NCBI GenBank assembly: GCA_026014735.1
Contig: JAOZHT010000002.1
Span: 496,001 to 560,000 of the forward strand
Direction of reading: 5' to 3'
Origin: Candidatus Bathyarchaeota archaeon
Lineage (GTDB): Archaea; Thermoproteota; Bathyarchaeia; Bathyarchaeales; Bathycorpusculaceae
Length of the DNA: 64,000 nt
Shown here: piece by piece, positions 50,292 to 59,351 of the stretch
Layout of the letters: each line of letters begins with the position of its first letter
How positions within the stretch are numbered: position 1 is the first letter of the stretch
Made by a program: the position numbers and the translations under genes
Notes under the pieces: model-generated
Seen by the model: only the letters and a program-made list of their open reading frames with translations
Databases searched by the model: none
Told to the model about the DNA's origin: nothing

Positions 50292-51581
50292 TTAGCGTTT
50301 TCTGCAAATTTTCTCTCTACCGCCCATGTATTTACGCAGAACCTCAGGCACGTTTATGGTTCCATCCTCGTTTTGATTGTTCTCCAGCAACGCCACAATG
50401 GTTCTGCCCGTGGCGATGGCAGTGGAGTTTAGAGTATGCACAAAGCCCTTGGGCGCCGCTCCTTCTTTTTCTCGGTAACGTACACCGAGGCGACGGGCTT
50501 GGTAGTCGGTGCAGTTGCTGCAGGACACCACTTCGCGGTAGCCGTTCTGCGCGGGCATCCAGGCTTCTATGTCGTATTTTTTGGCTGCTACGGTGCCGAT
50601 GTCGCCTGTGCAGACATTGACCACACGGTAGGCTAAGCCGAGTTTCTGCAGCAGGACTTCAGCGTTTTCCAGCAGTTCCTCATGGAGTTTAGTAGAGTCC
50701 TCTGGAGCGCAGAAGATGAACTGCTCGATTTTGTTGAATTGGTGGGTTCGGAAGATGCCGCGTGTGTCTTTGCCGTGTGCGCCGGCTTCCTTGCGGAAAC
50801 AGGTGCTGGCTCCTGCGAGCTTGATGGGTAAGTCGGTTTGCTTGAGGGTTTCGTTCATGTACATTGCTGCCATCGGATGCTCAGATGTCGCGATCAGGTA
50901 GAGGTCTTCGCCTTCCACCTTGTAGAGGACATCGACGAAGTCTGCAAGCGCAGTTACACCCTCGTAGGCGTCATGGTTTAGCAGGTAAGGCGGCACGATG
51001 GGTGTGTAGCCGCGTTTGTCAAGTTCCTCGATGGCAAAACTCATCAACGCCATATCAAGCATCGCGACTTCGTTTTTGAGGTAAAAGAATCTTGCGCCGC
51101 TAACTTTACCCGCTCGCTCCATATCGATTTGTCCCAGCGCCAACGCAAGGTCAATATGGTTTTTGACGGGGAAAGAGAATTCTGGCGGGTTACCCCATGT
51201 TTTAACGGTGACGTTATCGTTTGAGTCCACTCCGATTGGCACCGAATCATCCAGCAGGTTAGGCAGGTTCAGGAGGTAATCGCGGATTTTAGCTTCCTGC
51301 TCAGACACCTGCTTCTCCAGCGCGGTGACTTCCACATCTATTTCCTGTGCCCGGGCAACTTGGGCATCAGCTTCTTTGCCTGCCTTTTTTAGTTTAGCGA
51401 CTTCGATGGTGCATTGCTTGCGGCTGTGGCGTAAATCGTTTAGTTTGGTGTTGTTTTGCCGCCAGGCACGGTCGAGGCTGATTAGTTCGTCGAGCATCAG
51501 GAGGCATTTTGGGTCGTTGCGTTTTGCCAAGTTCGCTTTTACCAGCTCTGGGTTTTCCCGGATAAGCTTGATGTCTAACAT
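50292..51581 (-). CDS. serS: Seryl-tRNA synthetase
   Basis: Class II aminoacyl-tRNA synthetase charging tRNA-Ser, 429 residues and the bacterial-like common type (not the methanogen-specific form). The N-terminal coiled-coil arm is seen (about 30-105, DLRHSRKQCTIEVAKLKKAG). Motif 2 is in GIFRTHQFNKIEQFIF near residue 265, and motif 3 in NSTAIATGRTIVALLENNQN. The ATG at 51581 (MLDIKLIRENPE) is the family start. Copy D of the dispersed repeat lies 75-160 bases upstream with its TATA boxes pointing this way. Confidence 0.95.
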   Translation of the reverse strand: MLDIKLIRENPELVKANLAKRNDPKCLLMLDELISLDRAWRQNNTKLNDLRHSRKQCTIEVAKLKKAGKEADAQVARAQEIDVEVTALEKQVSEQEAKIRDYLLNLPNLLDDSVPIGVDSNDNVTVKTWGNPPEFSFPVKNHIDLALALGQIDMERAGKVSGARFFYLKNEVAMLDMALMSFAIEELDKRGYTPIVPPYLLNHDAYEGVTALADFVDVLYKVEGEDLYLIATSEHPMAAMYMNETLKQTDLPIKLAGASTCFRKEAGAHGKDTRGIFRTHQFNKIEQFIFCAPEDSTKLHEELLENAEVLLQKLGLAYRVVNVCTGDIGTVAAKKYDIEAWMPAQNGYREVVSCSNCTDYQARRLGVRYREKEGAAPKGFVHTLNSTAIATGRTIVALLENNQNEDGTINVPEVLRKYMGGREKICRKR

Positions 51582-51659
51582 GGGGGTCACACTGAATGAT
51601 TCTCTAACAGGTCGATGTGATATTTAACTTTACCATACCCCTAAGGCTCTGCTTCTCCC

Positions 51660-51745
51660 CGCAGCCTATCCCCCTCTATTTATAGCGACATAGCTGGGGC
51701 GTCTGCTGCTCACCCGCTTCTATACCCCCTTATATATAGCAACTC
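51660..51745 (-). repeat. Dispersed TATA/G-run repeat, copy D
   Basis: Minus-strand copy with two boxes: TATATATAA (about 51730-51738) then GGGGGTATAGAAGC and GAGCAGCAGACGCCCC; and CTATAAATA (about 51676-51684) then GAGGGGGATAGGCTGC. Spacing of boxes is about 53 bases. It closely matches copy B (GCTATAAATAGAGGGGG). It lies between serS and the divergent radical SAM gene and could supply the serS promoter. Confidence 0.75.
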
Positions 51746-51888
51746 TGCAATGGCTCGGGGCACCCTGTTTTTTGTTATGTGGCTTTGCGGTTTAGTAATG
51801 GTTAATAATGCTTCTTTACTTAACTTCTATTGGAGCTTTTGGGTTTTTGTTGAGTTCAGAGACCTGTCTGTCTTTTTCCGTCGGCGGC

Positions 51889-53337
51889 ATGGACTGCAAA
51901 GGCGAGGTGCTACTGGTTTACCCCGGCAAATACCATGCCCCTGACCCGCAGGTTCCCCTCGCCCTGCTCTATCTGGCATCCGCGCTCCAGAAAGAGGGCT
52001 TCGCGGTGCGCCTCTTTGACATGCGCCTAAACGATTACCGACGCCTCAACGTAGGCACCCCCGTGTTTGTAGGCATAAGCGCCATGAGCGGAGCCCAAAT
52101 CAAGTACGCCCTCAAATTCGCCGAGCACGTACGTAAGCAGGACTCCTCTGTTCCCCTGGTCTGGGGCGGCGTGCATCCTACTCTTCTGCCCGAGCAAACA
52201 GCCGCCAGCGACCTCGTGGACGTGGTGGTCCGCGGAGAAGCCGACTTAACCATCGGGGATCTCGCCAACGCCCTCTCAGAGAAGAGGTCCCTCGATGAGG
52301 TGGCCGGCGTCACCTACAAAGTCAACGGGGTAATCCAGAGTAACCACCCCGGCAAACTCGTTGACCTCGACGAGATACCCGTCGACTTGCCCTATAACCT
52401 GCTTGAGTTGGAGCGGTACCCATCTTTTCGGGCAGGCCGATTCCACATCCAAACCAGCCGCGGCTGCCCCCATCGCTGCGGATTCTGCTACAACACCAAG
52501 TTTAACCACAACAAATGGCGGGGTAAAAGCTCACGGCGTGTACTTGAAGAAATAGCGTACATAAAACATGCTTATCCCCACATAAAAATCATTGACCCCA
52601 TCGACGACAACGTCTTTGTTGACGAGTTTCGCATTCAAGAAATCTGTCAGGGACTCATCAAGCAGCAACTCGGCGTTCACTGGCGCGGTAACTGCCGATT
52701 CGACTACTTGGCAAATTACTCGCGGGGTTTTCTGGAGCTTTTAGAGCAGTCAGGCTGTGTGGAGCTTGATTTCGGCGGCGAATCCGGCTCGGAGCGTCTT
52801 CAGCAGCTAATCTGCAAAGACGTCACCGTCGAGGATATGTTGGTGTCCGTGGATAATCTGCGGCGATTTGCCCCCTCGATTGAGCCCTATGTTTCTTGGA
52901 TGAGCGGTTTGCCCGAGGAGTCCGATGCTGATTTAGCGGAGACGTTTGATTTGATGGATAGACTTAAGGAGGTTAACCCTAAAACCCAGCATTACGGCAT
53001 CTTCGTCTACACGCCCTTCCCCAGCAGCCTCACCGACGGTTTAGTGGAGTTTACGGCGCCGCAGTCCCTGGAGGAATGGGGCAACATCGAAGTTTTCCGT
53101 TTCAACGCGCCCTGGCACAGCAAATCCCAACTGAGGCGGCTGCACACCATATCCGCGGTTACCCGCATAGCCTTCTATCCCCATGCAAGAATAAATGAAC
53201 GGGACATCGTTTTCAAAGCCGCCTACACACTGATAAATAAGATTGAGAAGTACCGATGGCGGCACCGCGCGTTTTGGTTCCCACTGGAAATCACCCTTGT
53301 CGATGCCCTTTCTCAGCGATTTAAGGGGTTTCTTTAG
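51889..53337 (+). CDS. B12-binding-domain radical SAM enzyme
   Basis: A second B12-dependent radical SAM protein, 482 residues. The N-terminal cobalamin domain has VLLVYPGKYHAPDPQVPLAL and PLVWGGVHPTLLPEQ. The radical SAM core carries TSRGCPHRCGFCYNTKF near residue 190 (CxxxCxxC). It has a C-terminal extension of about 100 residues. The Met at 51889 is chosen because the 27 extra upstream residues are hydrophobic and unlike the family. Substrate not evident; related enzymes methylate lipids, tRNA or natural products. A similar gene is at 23683-25074, but the two share only family-level features. Confidence 0.83.
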   Translation: MDCKGEVLLVYPGKYHAPDPQVPLALLYLASALQKEGFAVRLFDMRLNDYRRLNVGTPVFVGISAMSGAQIKYALKFAEHVRKQDSSVPLVWGGVHPTLLPEQTAASDLVDVVVRGEADLTIGDLANALSEKRSLDEVAGVTYKVNGVIQSNHPGKLVDLDEIPVDLPYNLLELERYPSFRAGRFHIQTSRGCPHRCGFCYNTKFNHNKWRGKSSRRVLEEIAYIKHAYPHIKIIDPIDDNVFVDEFRIQEICQGLIKQQLGVHWRGNCRFDYLANYSRGFLELLEQSGCVELDFGGESGSERLQQLICKDVTVEDMLVSVDNLRRFAPSIEPYVSWMSGLPEESDADLAETFDLMDRLKEVNPKTQHYGIFVYTPFPSSLTDGLVEFTAPQSLEEWGNIEVFRFNAPWHSKSQLRRLHTISAVTRIAFYPHARINERDIVFKAAYTLINKIEKYRWRHRAFWFPLEITLVDALSQRFKGFL

Positions 53338-53765
53338 CGGCTGTAATCTCTGCCTTCAGGTTTTGTGCTGGGCGGCTTTGCACCTGCCTGCGGAATCTGG
53401 GGCAGCGGAATCGGCGGGGGTATGTTGAGGGTGCGTGAGATAAAGACGGATTCTATGAAGACCACGTTAGATATGGACTGCATAATAATGGGTGCCGGAG
53501 GCTTCTTCTGCTCGTAATCTTTAAGCACCCCGTCGAGTTCGTTTTTGTCGCCCATGACGTATGCGTTGCCTTTGAGGCTAAGCTGCGCTATGGACGGATT
53601 GTAGACGATTGAGAGGACAAAGGGCACATCGAGGGATTCATCGGGCTTCCTCTCCATCCCCACCACGTTGATGTTGGTGTTAATTTGGATGGGCGGAACA
53701 GGCTTATGGATGTCCCAGAAGCGCTCAGCTGAGATGCTTGAAATAACAACGTTTACTCTAAGCAT
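53334..53765 (-). CDS. SecB-like small archaeal protein, unknown role
   Basis: A 143-residue conserved-looking archaeal protein. A beta-rich core (LRVNVVISSISAERF, VLSIVYNPSIAQLSLKGNAY) is followed by a helix and a proline-rich end (NIPPPIPLPQIPQ). The core order loosely resembles SecB-type chaperones, a tentative match of mine only. It is the distal gene of the eS24-eS31 string, 44 bases after eS31. Its stop overlaps the convergent radical SAM gene by 4 bases. Confidence 0.5.
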   Translation of the reverse strand: MLRVNVVISSISAERFWDIHKPVPPIQINTNINVVGMERKPDESLDVPFVLSIVYNPSIAQLSLKGNAYVMGDKNELDGVLKDYEQKKPPAPIIMQSISNVVFIESVFISRTLNIPPPIPLPQIPQAGAKPPSTKPEGRDYSR

Positions 53766-53809
53766 GATGGGTCAAAAAAGAATAGTGCAGTGGGGGAATT
53801 TAAAACTGC

Positions 53810-54052
53810 TTATTTCTGCTTGTAGCGTGTAAAGCCACAGTGACCGCAGGTGTAGCGGTCATGATGGTCAGCCATGAAGTAGCCGGGGCCACAGCGCTCG
53901 CAGGTTGGACGTGCACGTGAAACCTTGCTGCCTTCAACCTTGTACATAACATGGACGCCTCCAGCACCTTTCTTTGCGCCCTTGCTTTTCGGGGCTTTGG
54001 CTGCTGGGGCTGCTGCTGCATCTGGCTTTTTAGCGTCGGGTGTTTTGGACAT
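53810..54052 (-). CDS. rps27ae: Ribosomal protein eS31 (S27Ae)
   Basis: An 80-residue archaeal S27Ae with a zinc-ribbon C-terminus: CERCGPGYFMADHHDRYTCG then CGFTRYKQK. The N-terminal 45 residues are Lys/Ala/Pro-rich (basic tail reaching into the ribosome), longer than in many archaea. It is coupled to eS24: its start abuts the eS24 stop. Ubiquitin is not fused, as expected in archaea. Confidence 0.94.
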   Translation of the reverse strand: MSKTPDAKKPDAAAAPAAKAPKSKGAKKGAGGVHVMYKVEGSKVSRARPTCERCGPGYFMADHHDRYTCGHCGFTRYKQK

Positions 54053-54357
54053 TATGCAGTCTCCTCTTTAGGTTTAGCTGGAGAGTTTCGTTTGCGTATG
54101 TATTCGGGTTCAACGATGTTGGCTTGAGCGACGGATTCGTAGACGTTGGCGACTCCTTGGGTGATGTTGGTGCCGGTTTTGGTGCGCATGCGTTTAACGA
54201 AGACAACGTCGCTGCCGATCTTCATTTCTGCGGCAACGGCTTTTTTGACTTCTAACCTTGCGGGTGTCTTCTCTTTTGGACCCTGAATAATTGTGAAGCC
54301 TACTTCTTTCCGTTTCAGAAGCGGGTTATCCTTGGTTGATTCAATTTTGATTTGCAT
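54052..54357 (-). CDS. rps24e: Ribosomal protein eS24
   Basis: A 101-residue small-subunit protein. KDNPLLKRKEVGFTI starts the family fold and VVFVKRMRTKTGTNITQGVA holds the conserved basic core, with a C-terminal basic helix (YIRKRNSPAKPKEE). In archaea it is encoded with eS31 and close to DUF359; here both neighbours are kept. It begins 43 bases after the dephospho-CoA kinase gene. Confidence 0.95.
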   Translation of the reverse strand: MQIKIESTKDNPLLKRKEVGFTIIQGPKEKTPARLEVKKAVAAEMKIGSDVVFVKRMRTKTGTNITQGVANVYESVAQANIVEPEYIRKRNSPAKPKEETA

Positions 54358-54400
54358 TAATCTTCACTTGAGGCGTAAGTTCATACAATCTTCTTCTTAT

Positions 54401-54928
54401 TTAGCTTTTCGAAGCTTTCATCTCTTTTAGGAACTCTTTAACCTGTTCTTTCTTCTCAGCAGACGCAGAAACCACCACAATGCCCACATGGGGCTGCCCA
54501 TAAACCACAAAACTGCCCTCGGGCGCGTATAGCACCGCCGCCAACGTAAGCAGGTCCTCTTCGCCCTCCACAACGATATGCGTATGCACATCCCCCTCCA
54601 GTGCTAACTTAACAGCAACGAGGGCTTCCTCCGTTATGGTTCCCTGCGGGTTCTTCACATACACCGTCTTCTCCACAGGCACCTCTTTAGGCATAACTTG
54701 ATTGCGCAAAGAAACGTAGTCGACCACGGAGAGCTGGGGATGCAGGCCGCTTTCATGGAGGTTTTTGGTGACTACATCGCCCACCGACACGAGTTTCGGC
54801 GGCTTCTTCTGGGCTACAAGCACACCAAGTTTAGCCATGGTCTGCTCTGGGGTACCCTCGATTAATGCTCCGAAGGGCTCCTTAAGAAACAGCCGCAGCC
54901 GCTCAGTAAGAACGTACTCTGCCTTCAT
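54401..54928 (-). CDS. GTP-dependent dephospho-CoA kinase
   Basis: Phosphorylates dephospho-CoA with GTP, the last CoA step in archaea (DUF359 family). The 175-residue protein has VSVGDVVTKNLHESGL and SVVDYVSLRNQ. The glutamate-rich site GEEDLLTLAAVLYAPEGS is followed by YGQPHVGIVVV, the family's catalytic core. It is located between Spt4 and eS24, the usual archaeal site, here separated from Spt4 by an opposite-strand kelch gene. Confidence 0.92.
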   Translation of the reverse strand: MKAEYVLTERLRLFLKEPFGALIEGTPEQTMAKLGVLVAQKKPPKLVSVGDVVTKNLHESGLHPQLSVVDYVSLRNQVMPKEVPVEKTVYVKNPQGTITEEALVAVKLALEGDVHTHIVVEGEEDLLTLAAVLYAPEGSFVVYGQPHVGIVVVSASAEKKEQVKEFLKEMKASKS

Positions 54929-55061
54929 CGGTTAAACCTGACAAAATAGATGAGCGCAGCCCAGTTAAGAAGCTAACCCCTGTTACGAGTCTCTTAGTCA
55001 AAGTTTCTTGACGAAAAAACTTAAATTTCCGCCCGCCCGACCAGCCTTCTTGGAGATACCT

Positions 55062-56207
55062 ATGCGTAAAGTTGCTGCTCTGCTATTTGTTGCATCGTTT
55101 CTTGTAGCGTGCTTTTTGTGCTTGGCTGAGCCTGCTTCGTGTAATACTGGTGCAAACGAGAGTCCCTGGGTGACAAAGGAGCATATGCCGACTGCCGGCA
55201 GCGAATTTAAAGCCGGCGTTGTAAACGAGAAAGCTTACCTGTTCAAGTTTAACCTCACCTATGAGTATGACCCCCCTAACTGGGCAACCAAAGCATCTAT
55301 GCCTACATCCAGAGACTATTTTGCGCTGGCAAGCTATCAAAACAAGCTTTACTGCATCGGCGGCAGGCATAGCAGCGGGCTATCCGCGGCAAATGAGGTC
55401 TATGAACCCAAAACTGACTCTTGGGCAAATAAGGCTGCAATGCCCACGGCAAGGTCCGGGATGGAGGGGGTTTTGGTTGACGGGAAAATCTATGTAATCA
55501 GCGGTGTCGTTAAAGACCCCAAATATCCAAACATTGAGGGCTTATATGTACCTACGAAGGTAAATGAGGTCTACGATATTGCCACTGACACATGGAGCAC
55601 CGCAGCACCCATCCCCCAAGCCGCCAGCTACTACGCCTCGGCAGCGGTAGGAACCAAAATCTACATCATCAAGGGAACAACCCAAATTTATGACACACAA
55701 ACAGATACATGGAGCAACGGAACCGCTCCCCCCGCATCGCTAGAGATGACTGGCTGTGCTACAGTCAGCGGATTAGATTCTCAGCGGATATATGTTCTGG
55801 GCGGCAGAGTTTACCTCGAAGAGGATTACCTTCAAATTTACGACGCAGAAACCGATACATGGAGCTATGGAACGCCTCTGCCCACTGCCCGCTTCGGTTT
55901 AGCCACCGCAGTTTTAAATAACAAAATATACGCGATAGGCGGAATGAAAGGCAGCTTCTATAACGTAATCCGGCTGGACGTCATCGAGGTGTATGACCCC
56001 CTAAAAGACGCCTCTGCGCCACCTCTGCCAACGCAAACCCCTAAGCCTACTTCAGTGCCGCCAGCAGCCCAGCCAGTAGGGGGCAGCCTCGAAATCACAA
56101 TAGTTGCTGTTGCAATTGCAGTATTTGCGGTAGAAGTATGCCTTGGCTATATGATCTATAAACGGAAGCGTAATCAAAAAGCAGGAACTGAAATGGGGCG
56201 CCAATGA
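55062..56207 (+). CDS. Kelch-repeat surface protein
   Basis: A 381-residue protein. Signal peptide MRKVAALLFVASFLVACFLC is followed by about five to six kelch blades, each with a Gly-Gly-Arg-like turn: YQNKLYCIGGRHSSGLSA, VDGKIYVISGV, VGTKIYIIKG, SQRIYVLGGRVY and LNNKIYAIGGMKG. A Pro-rich linker and a C-terminal membrane helix with KRKRN end it. It probably forms a beta-propeller outside the cell. The ATG at 55062 has a GGAG site; it is inserted on the opposite strand between Spt4 and dephospho-CoA kinase, splitting an otherwise conserved gene string. Confidence 0.75.
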   Translation: MRKVAALLFVASFLVACFLCLAEPASCNTGANESPWVTKEHMPTAGSEFKAGVVNEKAYLFKFNLTYEYDPPNWATKASMPTSRDYFALASYQNKLYCIGGRHSSGLSAANEVYEPKTDSWANKAAMPTARSGMEGVLVDGKIYVISGVVKDPKYPNIEGLYVPTKVNEVYDIATDTWSTAAPIPQAASYYASAAVGTKIYIIKGTTQIYDTQTDTWSNGTAPPASLEMTGCATVSGLDSQRIYVLGGRVYLEEDYLQIYDAETDTWSYGTPLPTARFGLATAVLNNKIYAIGGMKGSFYNVIRLDVIEVYDPLKDASAPPLPTQTPKPTSVPPAAQPVGGSLEITIVAVAIAVFAVEVCLGYMIYKRKRNQKAGTEMGRQ

Positions 56208-56229
56208 AAAGCGCCAAAAATGGGTTGGA

Positions 56230-56415
56230 TCAGCGGACTTTGAGTGCGTAGCGTCCTTTCTCTTTGACGTCCATGGCTTTGGCGATGGCGCTTTGCTCGG
56301 GGTCAAACACAACCACTAAGCCGGCGTAGTCCTCGCTGAAGCTGGTGGATTTGCATTTTGGACACGTGTTTTCTTTAGTTAACGCGTGGCAGTTAGTGCA
56401 TGATTTCTCGCTCAT
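56230..56415 (-). CDS. spt4: Transcription elongation factor Spt4
   Basis: A 61-residue Spt4 (RpoE'') with the zinc ribbon CTNCHALTKENTCPKC and the conserved GLVVVFDPEQSAIAKAM. It forms a dimer with Spt5 and promotes elongation by RNA polymerase. It is 11 bases downstream of rpo7, in the typical archaeal order. Confidence 0.95.
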   Translation of the reverse strand: MSEKSCTNCHALTKENTCPKCKSTSFSEDYAGLVVVFDPEQSAIAKAMDVKEKGRYALKVR

Positions 56416-56426
56416 AACGCTCTCTC

Positions 56427-57011
56427 CTACGCTGCCTTCTCGGGGGCTTCAGGCTTCTTACCGGTGCCTTTGCCCTGATCCTCTTTGAGCCAGTCCAGCT
56501 TGCCCAGAAACGGCTGCCGTGCAGTGACGCCGATTTTGCCGCTGCTGCCTGCCCTGCCCAGCGAAACCGCGGTGATGCGGACGCGTACTTGGTCGCCGCT
56601 GCTGAGTTTACGCTTGGTTTCCTTGCCCAACAGGACGCCCTGTTTCTCGTCGTAGCTGATGTAGTCGTCCATAAGTTGGCTGACGTGTAGGAGTGCGTCG
56701 ACTGGTCCGATGCGGACGAATGCGCCGAAATCAGCGATTTCCACAACGTCGCCTTCCACGACTTCCTGGATTATGGGGTAGAAGGTTAAGAGGGAAAAGT
56801 TTACTTTATGGTAGGTTGCGCCGTCGCCGGGGATGATTTTTCCTATGGGGCTAACTTCTATGCCCGTTACGGCTATGACGTAACCTAATTCCTCATCCAC
56901 GATGCCTTCGTATTTGTGTTTAACTTGGTCGCGACCCACCTGCTCGAGGGGGTTGCCGAAGGTTTCGGGCGGGATGCGAATTGTATCTTGAAGAGTAATC
57001 AGCTTGAACAT
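56427..57011 (-). CDS. rpo7: RNA polymerase subunit Rpo7 (E')
   Basis: A 194-residue subunit of the archaeal RNA polymerase stalk, partner of Rpo4. The N-terminal RNP-like domain begins MFKLITLQDTIRIPPE; the S1 domain is seen as VVEIADFGAFVRIGPVDALL, with KIGVTARQPFLG closing it. A C-terminal Lys/Glu-rich extension of about 20 residues is present. Its ATG follows the PIN-domain stop directly. Confidence 0.95.
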   Translation of the reverse strand: MFKLITLQDTIRIPPETFGNPLEQVGRDQVKHKYEGIVDEELGYVIAVTGIEVSPIGKIIPGDGATYHKVNFSLLTFYPIIQEVVEGDVVEIADFGAFVRIGPVDALLHVSQLMDDYISYDEKQGVLLGKETKRKLSSGDQVRVRITAVSLGRAGSSGKIGVTARQPFLGKLDWLKEDQGKGTGKKPEAPEKAA

Positions 57012-57431
57012 CTACGATATCAACCCGTCAATGTCTAGACGTGATTTTTGTCTCAGATAAATCACTGGCACACTTATATCTCTTAGCCTCCTCCGCAGCT
57101 CCCTATCATTCGTAAACACCAACGCGTGCCAGCTTTTGGCTACCCGCAAGATAACATCATCCACCGCTTCGCCCCGCGAATCCACCGCCACAAACAGGCA
57201 CCTCTCCGACAACCGCAGCGCAAAGCTGGCCTGCCGACGCAGCTTAGGCTCCTCGCCCCCTGCAAGCAGCTCCAGCTCATGCTTGACTGGCGAAAGCAGC
57301 ACAAACTCGACGTTTCGTCCCAAAAGCGCCTGCGCCTGCTCGAAGATGTCCATTCGGAATTCAAGGGGCACAAACAGAGCGTTTGCATCTAAAATGATTC
57401 TGAGGGGTTCTTTTGTGTGTTGAGCCGTCAC
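57012..57431 (-). CDS. PIN-domain nuclease, Fcf1/Utp24-like
   Basis: A 139-residue PIN domain. Acidic metal-binding residues are visible in RIILDANALFVPLEFR, EAVDDVILRVAKSW and VFTNDRELRRRLRD. In archaea a PIN protein of this kind lies upstream of rpo7 and is considered homologous to Fcf1/Utp24, which acts in rRNA maturation. No antitoxin is adjacent, so a toxin role is unlikely. Two distinct features support the call: position and the acidic set. Confidence 0.8.
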   Translation of the reverse strand: MTAQHTKEPLRIILDANALFVPLEFRMDIFEQAQALLGRNVEFVLLSPVKHELELLAGGEEPKLRRQASFALRLSERCLFVAVDSRGEAVDDVILRVAKSWHALVFTNDRELRRRLRDISVPVIYLRQKSRLDIDGLIS

Positions 57432-57559
57432 GGCGGGGCTCCCTGAATCTATTGGTTGCTTTGCTGGGCTTTAAGGTTTGCCTGTTTAGGGTAGCCTGAT
57501 ATTTACTATTACTTTAAATATTAAGCAGCTATGATTTGGTGCAGAATAGAGGTAAATGT

Positions 57560-57991
57560 ATGCTTCACGAAAAATCCTGCGGCGCCGTCATATACCTAAA
57601 CAACCAGCAGAGAACCCGCTACCTGCTCCTCAACTATGCAGCGGGCCACTGGGACTTCGTGAAGGGCAACGTGGAGCCAAACGAAACCGAGCGGCAGACA
57701 GTCAAGCGGGAGCTGCAGGAGGAAACCGGCATAACCGACGCCCACTTCATCGAGGGCTTCCGCGAATCCATCAGCTACTTCTATCGCCGCCAAGGCGCAA
57801 CAATCAACAAAGAAGTGGTCTTCTTCCTCATGCAGTCCAACGTGGAAGAAGTCCAAATATCCTTCGAGCACATCGGTTTCATATGGCTCGAGTATGAGCC
57901 GGCGATGGAGAAGTTAACCTTCAAAAACGCAAAGGATACTCTGCAGAAAGCCCACGATTTCCTGCAGAAGAAAGGCTCAGTTAAAGACTAA
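57560..57991 (+). CDS. Nudix hydrolase, Ap4A-type
   Basis: A 143-residue Nudix enzyme with the full box GNVEPNETERQTVKRELQEE then TGI at about residues 35-57. The N-terminal start KSCGAVIYLNNQ and the tyrosine-containing SYFYRRQGATINK match diadenosine polyphosphate hydrolases, which cleave Ap4A to AMP and ATP or similar. The ATG at 57560 is the family start. It is on the opposite strand between aIF2-gamma and the PIN gene. Confidence 0.88.
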   Translation: MLHEKSCGAVIYLNNQQRTRYLLLNYAAGHWDFVKGNVEPNETERQTVKRELQEETGITDAHFIEGFRESISYFYRRQGATINKEVVFFLMQSNVEEVQISFEHIGFIWLEYEPAMEKLTFKNAKDTLQKAHDFLQKKGSVKD

Positions 57992-59256
57992 GCCTGCATA
58001 ATTAAACCGAAGCCGATGAGTCTCCAGCGCGCAGTGATTTTTCTGCTTATGGCCACGCGGGAATTAGGCAACGCGCAGATGGGCCGGGTTAACTTGACTT
58101 TAATGATGTTCTGCTTGATGTAGGTTACTTTGCCCACGTTCACCGCCGCGCCGATGTGCAGCAGCAACGTTTCATCCGGATTGATTTTCTCGACTTTCTG
58201 CAGCTCCTTGGTGCCTACCACCCGCTCCAGCACATGGGTTTCCAACGTAAGTTCGGTGAGGGTCGGCGGGAGCATACCGGTTTTGCCCGCGATGCTGCCG
58301 GTTAAGCCATCTGCTTTAGAGTAGGAGGGATCTAGGAGTGTGCCGACGCCGACTAGGCCGCCGCAGGTTGCCTCCTTCACGCTCTGTTCGCCGGCGTGTA
58401 AACTGACGATTTCGCTGATAAGGGGATCATAGACAACTCTGCCTTCCCGCTCAGCCATGATGCCGGGGCGAATTTCGATTTCTTCGCCCACCACGAATTT
58501 GCCCTGAGCGATAGTGCCGCCTATGATGCCGCCGTCGAGGCCCTCAATCGTTGTTCCCGGCTTGTTAACGTCGAAGGATCGCACGATGTACATGAGAGGC
58601 GGCAGTGTGGGGTCACGGTGGGGTGTGGGAATGATTGTTTGGATGGCTTCGAGGAGCACGTCGATGTTTATGCCTCGCTGCGCCGAAATCGGGATAATCG
58701 GGGCGTTCTCCGCTACGGTGCCCTTCACGAAGGCTTTGATTTCCTTGTAGCTTTCCAGCGCGCGCTTGTTATCGACTATGTCGATTTTGTTCTGGACCAA
58801 GATGAGGTTTTTTATGCCGCTGACTTCCGCCGCTGCCAGATGCTCGCGTGTCTGAGGCTGCGGACAGGGCTCATCAGCTGCGATGACCAGTATAGCGCCG
58901 TCCATGATGGCTGCGCCTGAAAGCATAGTTGCCATGAGCGCTTCATGTCCGGGGGCATCGACGAAGCTTATGGCTCGGACAAACTCGGTTGGGCTACTGC
59001 ATTTTTCGCAGACCGGATGGATGGTGTAGTTGTTGGGTCCTGGACATTTGGGGCATCTGTAGATGGGCATGTCTGCGTAACCGAGTTTGATGGTGATGCC
59101 ACGTTTAAGTTCTTCACTGTGCCGTGAAGCCCACGTGCCTGTTAAGGCTTGGACAAGCGTGGTTTTGCCGTGGTCAACGTGCCCGATGGTGCCGATGTTA
59201 ACCTCTGGTTGTCGCGGCAGTGATTTGGTTTTTCCCTTTTCTGAATTTTCAGCCAT
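57988..59256 (-). CDS. eif2g: Translation initiation factor aIF2, gamma subunit
   Basis: The GTPase core of the aIF2 ternary complex that brings initiator tRNA to the ribosome, 422 residues. G1 is GTIGHVDHGKTTLVQ, G3 VDAPGHEALM and G4 LVQNKIDIVD. A zinc knuckle (CPKCPGPNNYTIHPVCEKC) lies between. The Met at 59256 (MAENSEKG) is the usual start. It ends next to the convergent Nudix gene by a 4-base overlap. Confidence 0.97.
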   Translation of the reverse strand: MAENSEKGKTKSLPRQPEVNIGTIGHVDHGKTTLVQALTGTWASRHSEELKRGITIKLGYADMPIYRCPKCPGPNNYTIHPVCEKCSSPTEFVRAISFVDAPGHEALMATMLSGAAIMDGAILVIAADEPCPQPQTREHLAAAEVSGIKNLILVQNKIDIVDNKRALESYKEIKAFVKGTVAENAPIIPISAQRGINIDVLLEAIQTIIPTPHRDPTLPPLMYIVRSFDVNKPGTTIEGLDGGIIGGTIAQGKFVVGEEIEIRPGIMAEREGRVVYDPLISEIVSLHAGEQSVKEATCGGLVGVGTLLDPSYSKADGLTGSIAGKTGMLPPTLTELTLETHVLERVVGTKELQKVEKINPDETLLLHIGAAVNVGKVTYIKQNIIKVKLTRPICALPNSRVAISRKITARWRLIGFGLIMQA

Positions 59257-59351
59257 TACAAACGCCCTTAAGCTCAAGCTTCTCTTATTATTCACTGTTT
59301 AAGTTTAACCTTTCTATGGCAGATAAATAGTTTGAGGCGGCAATCGATTGA

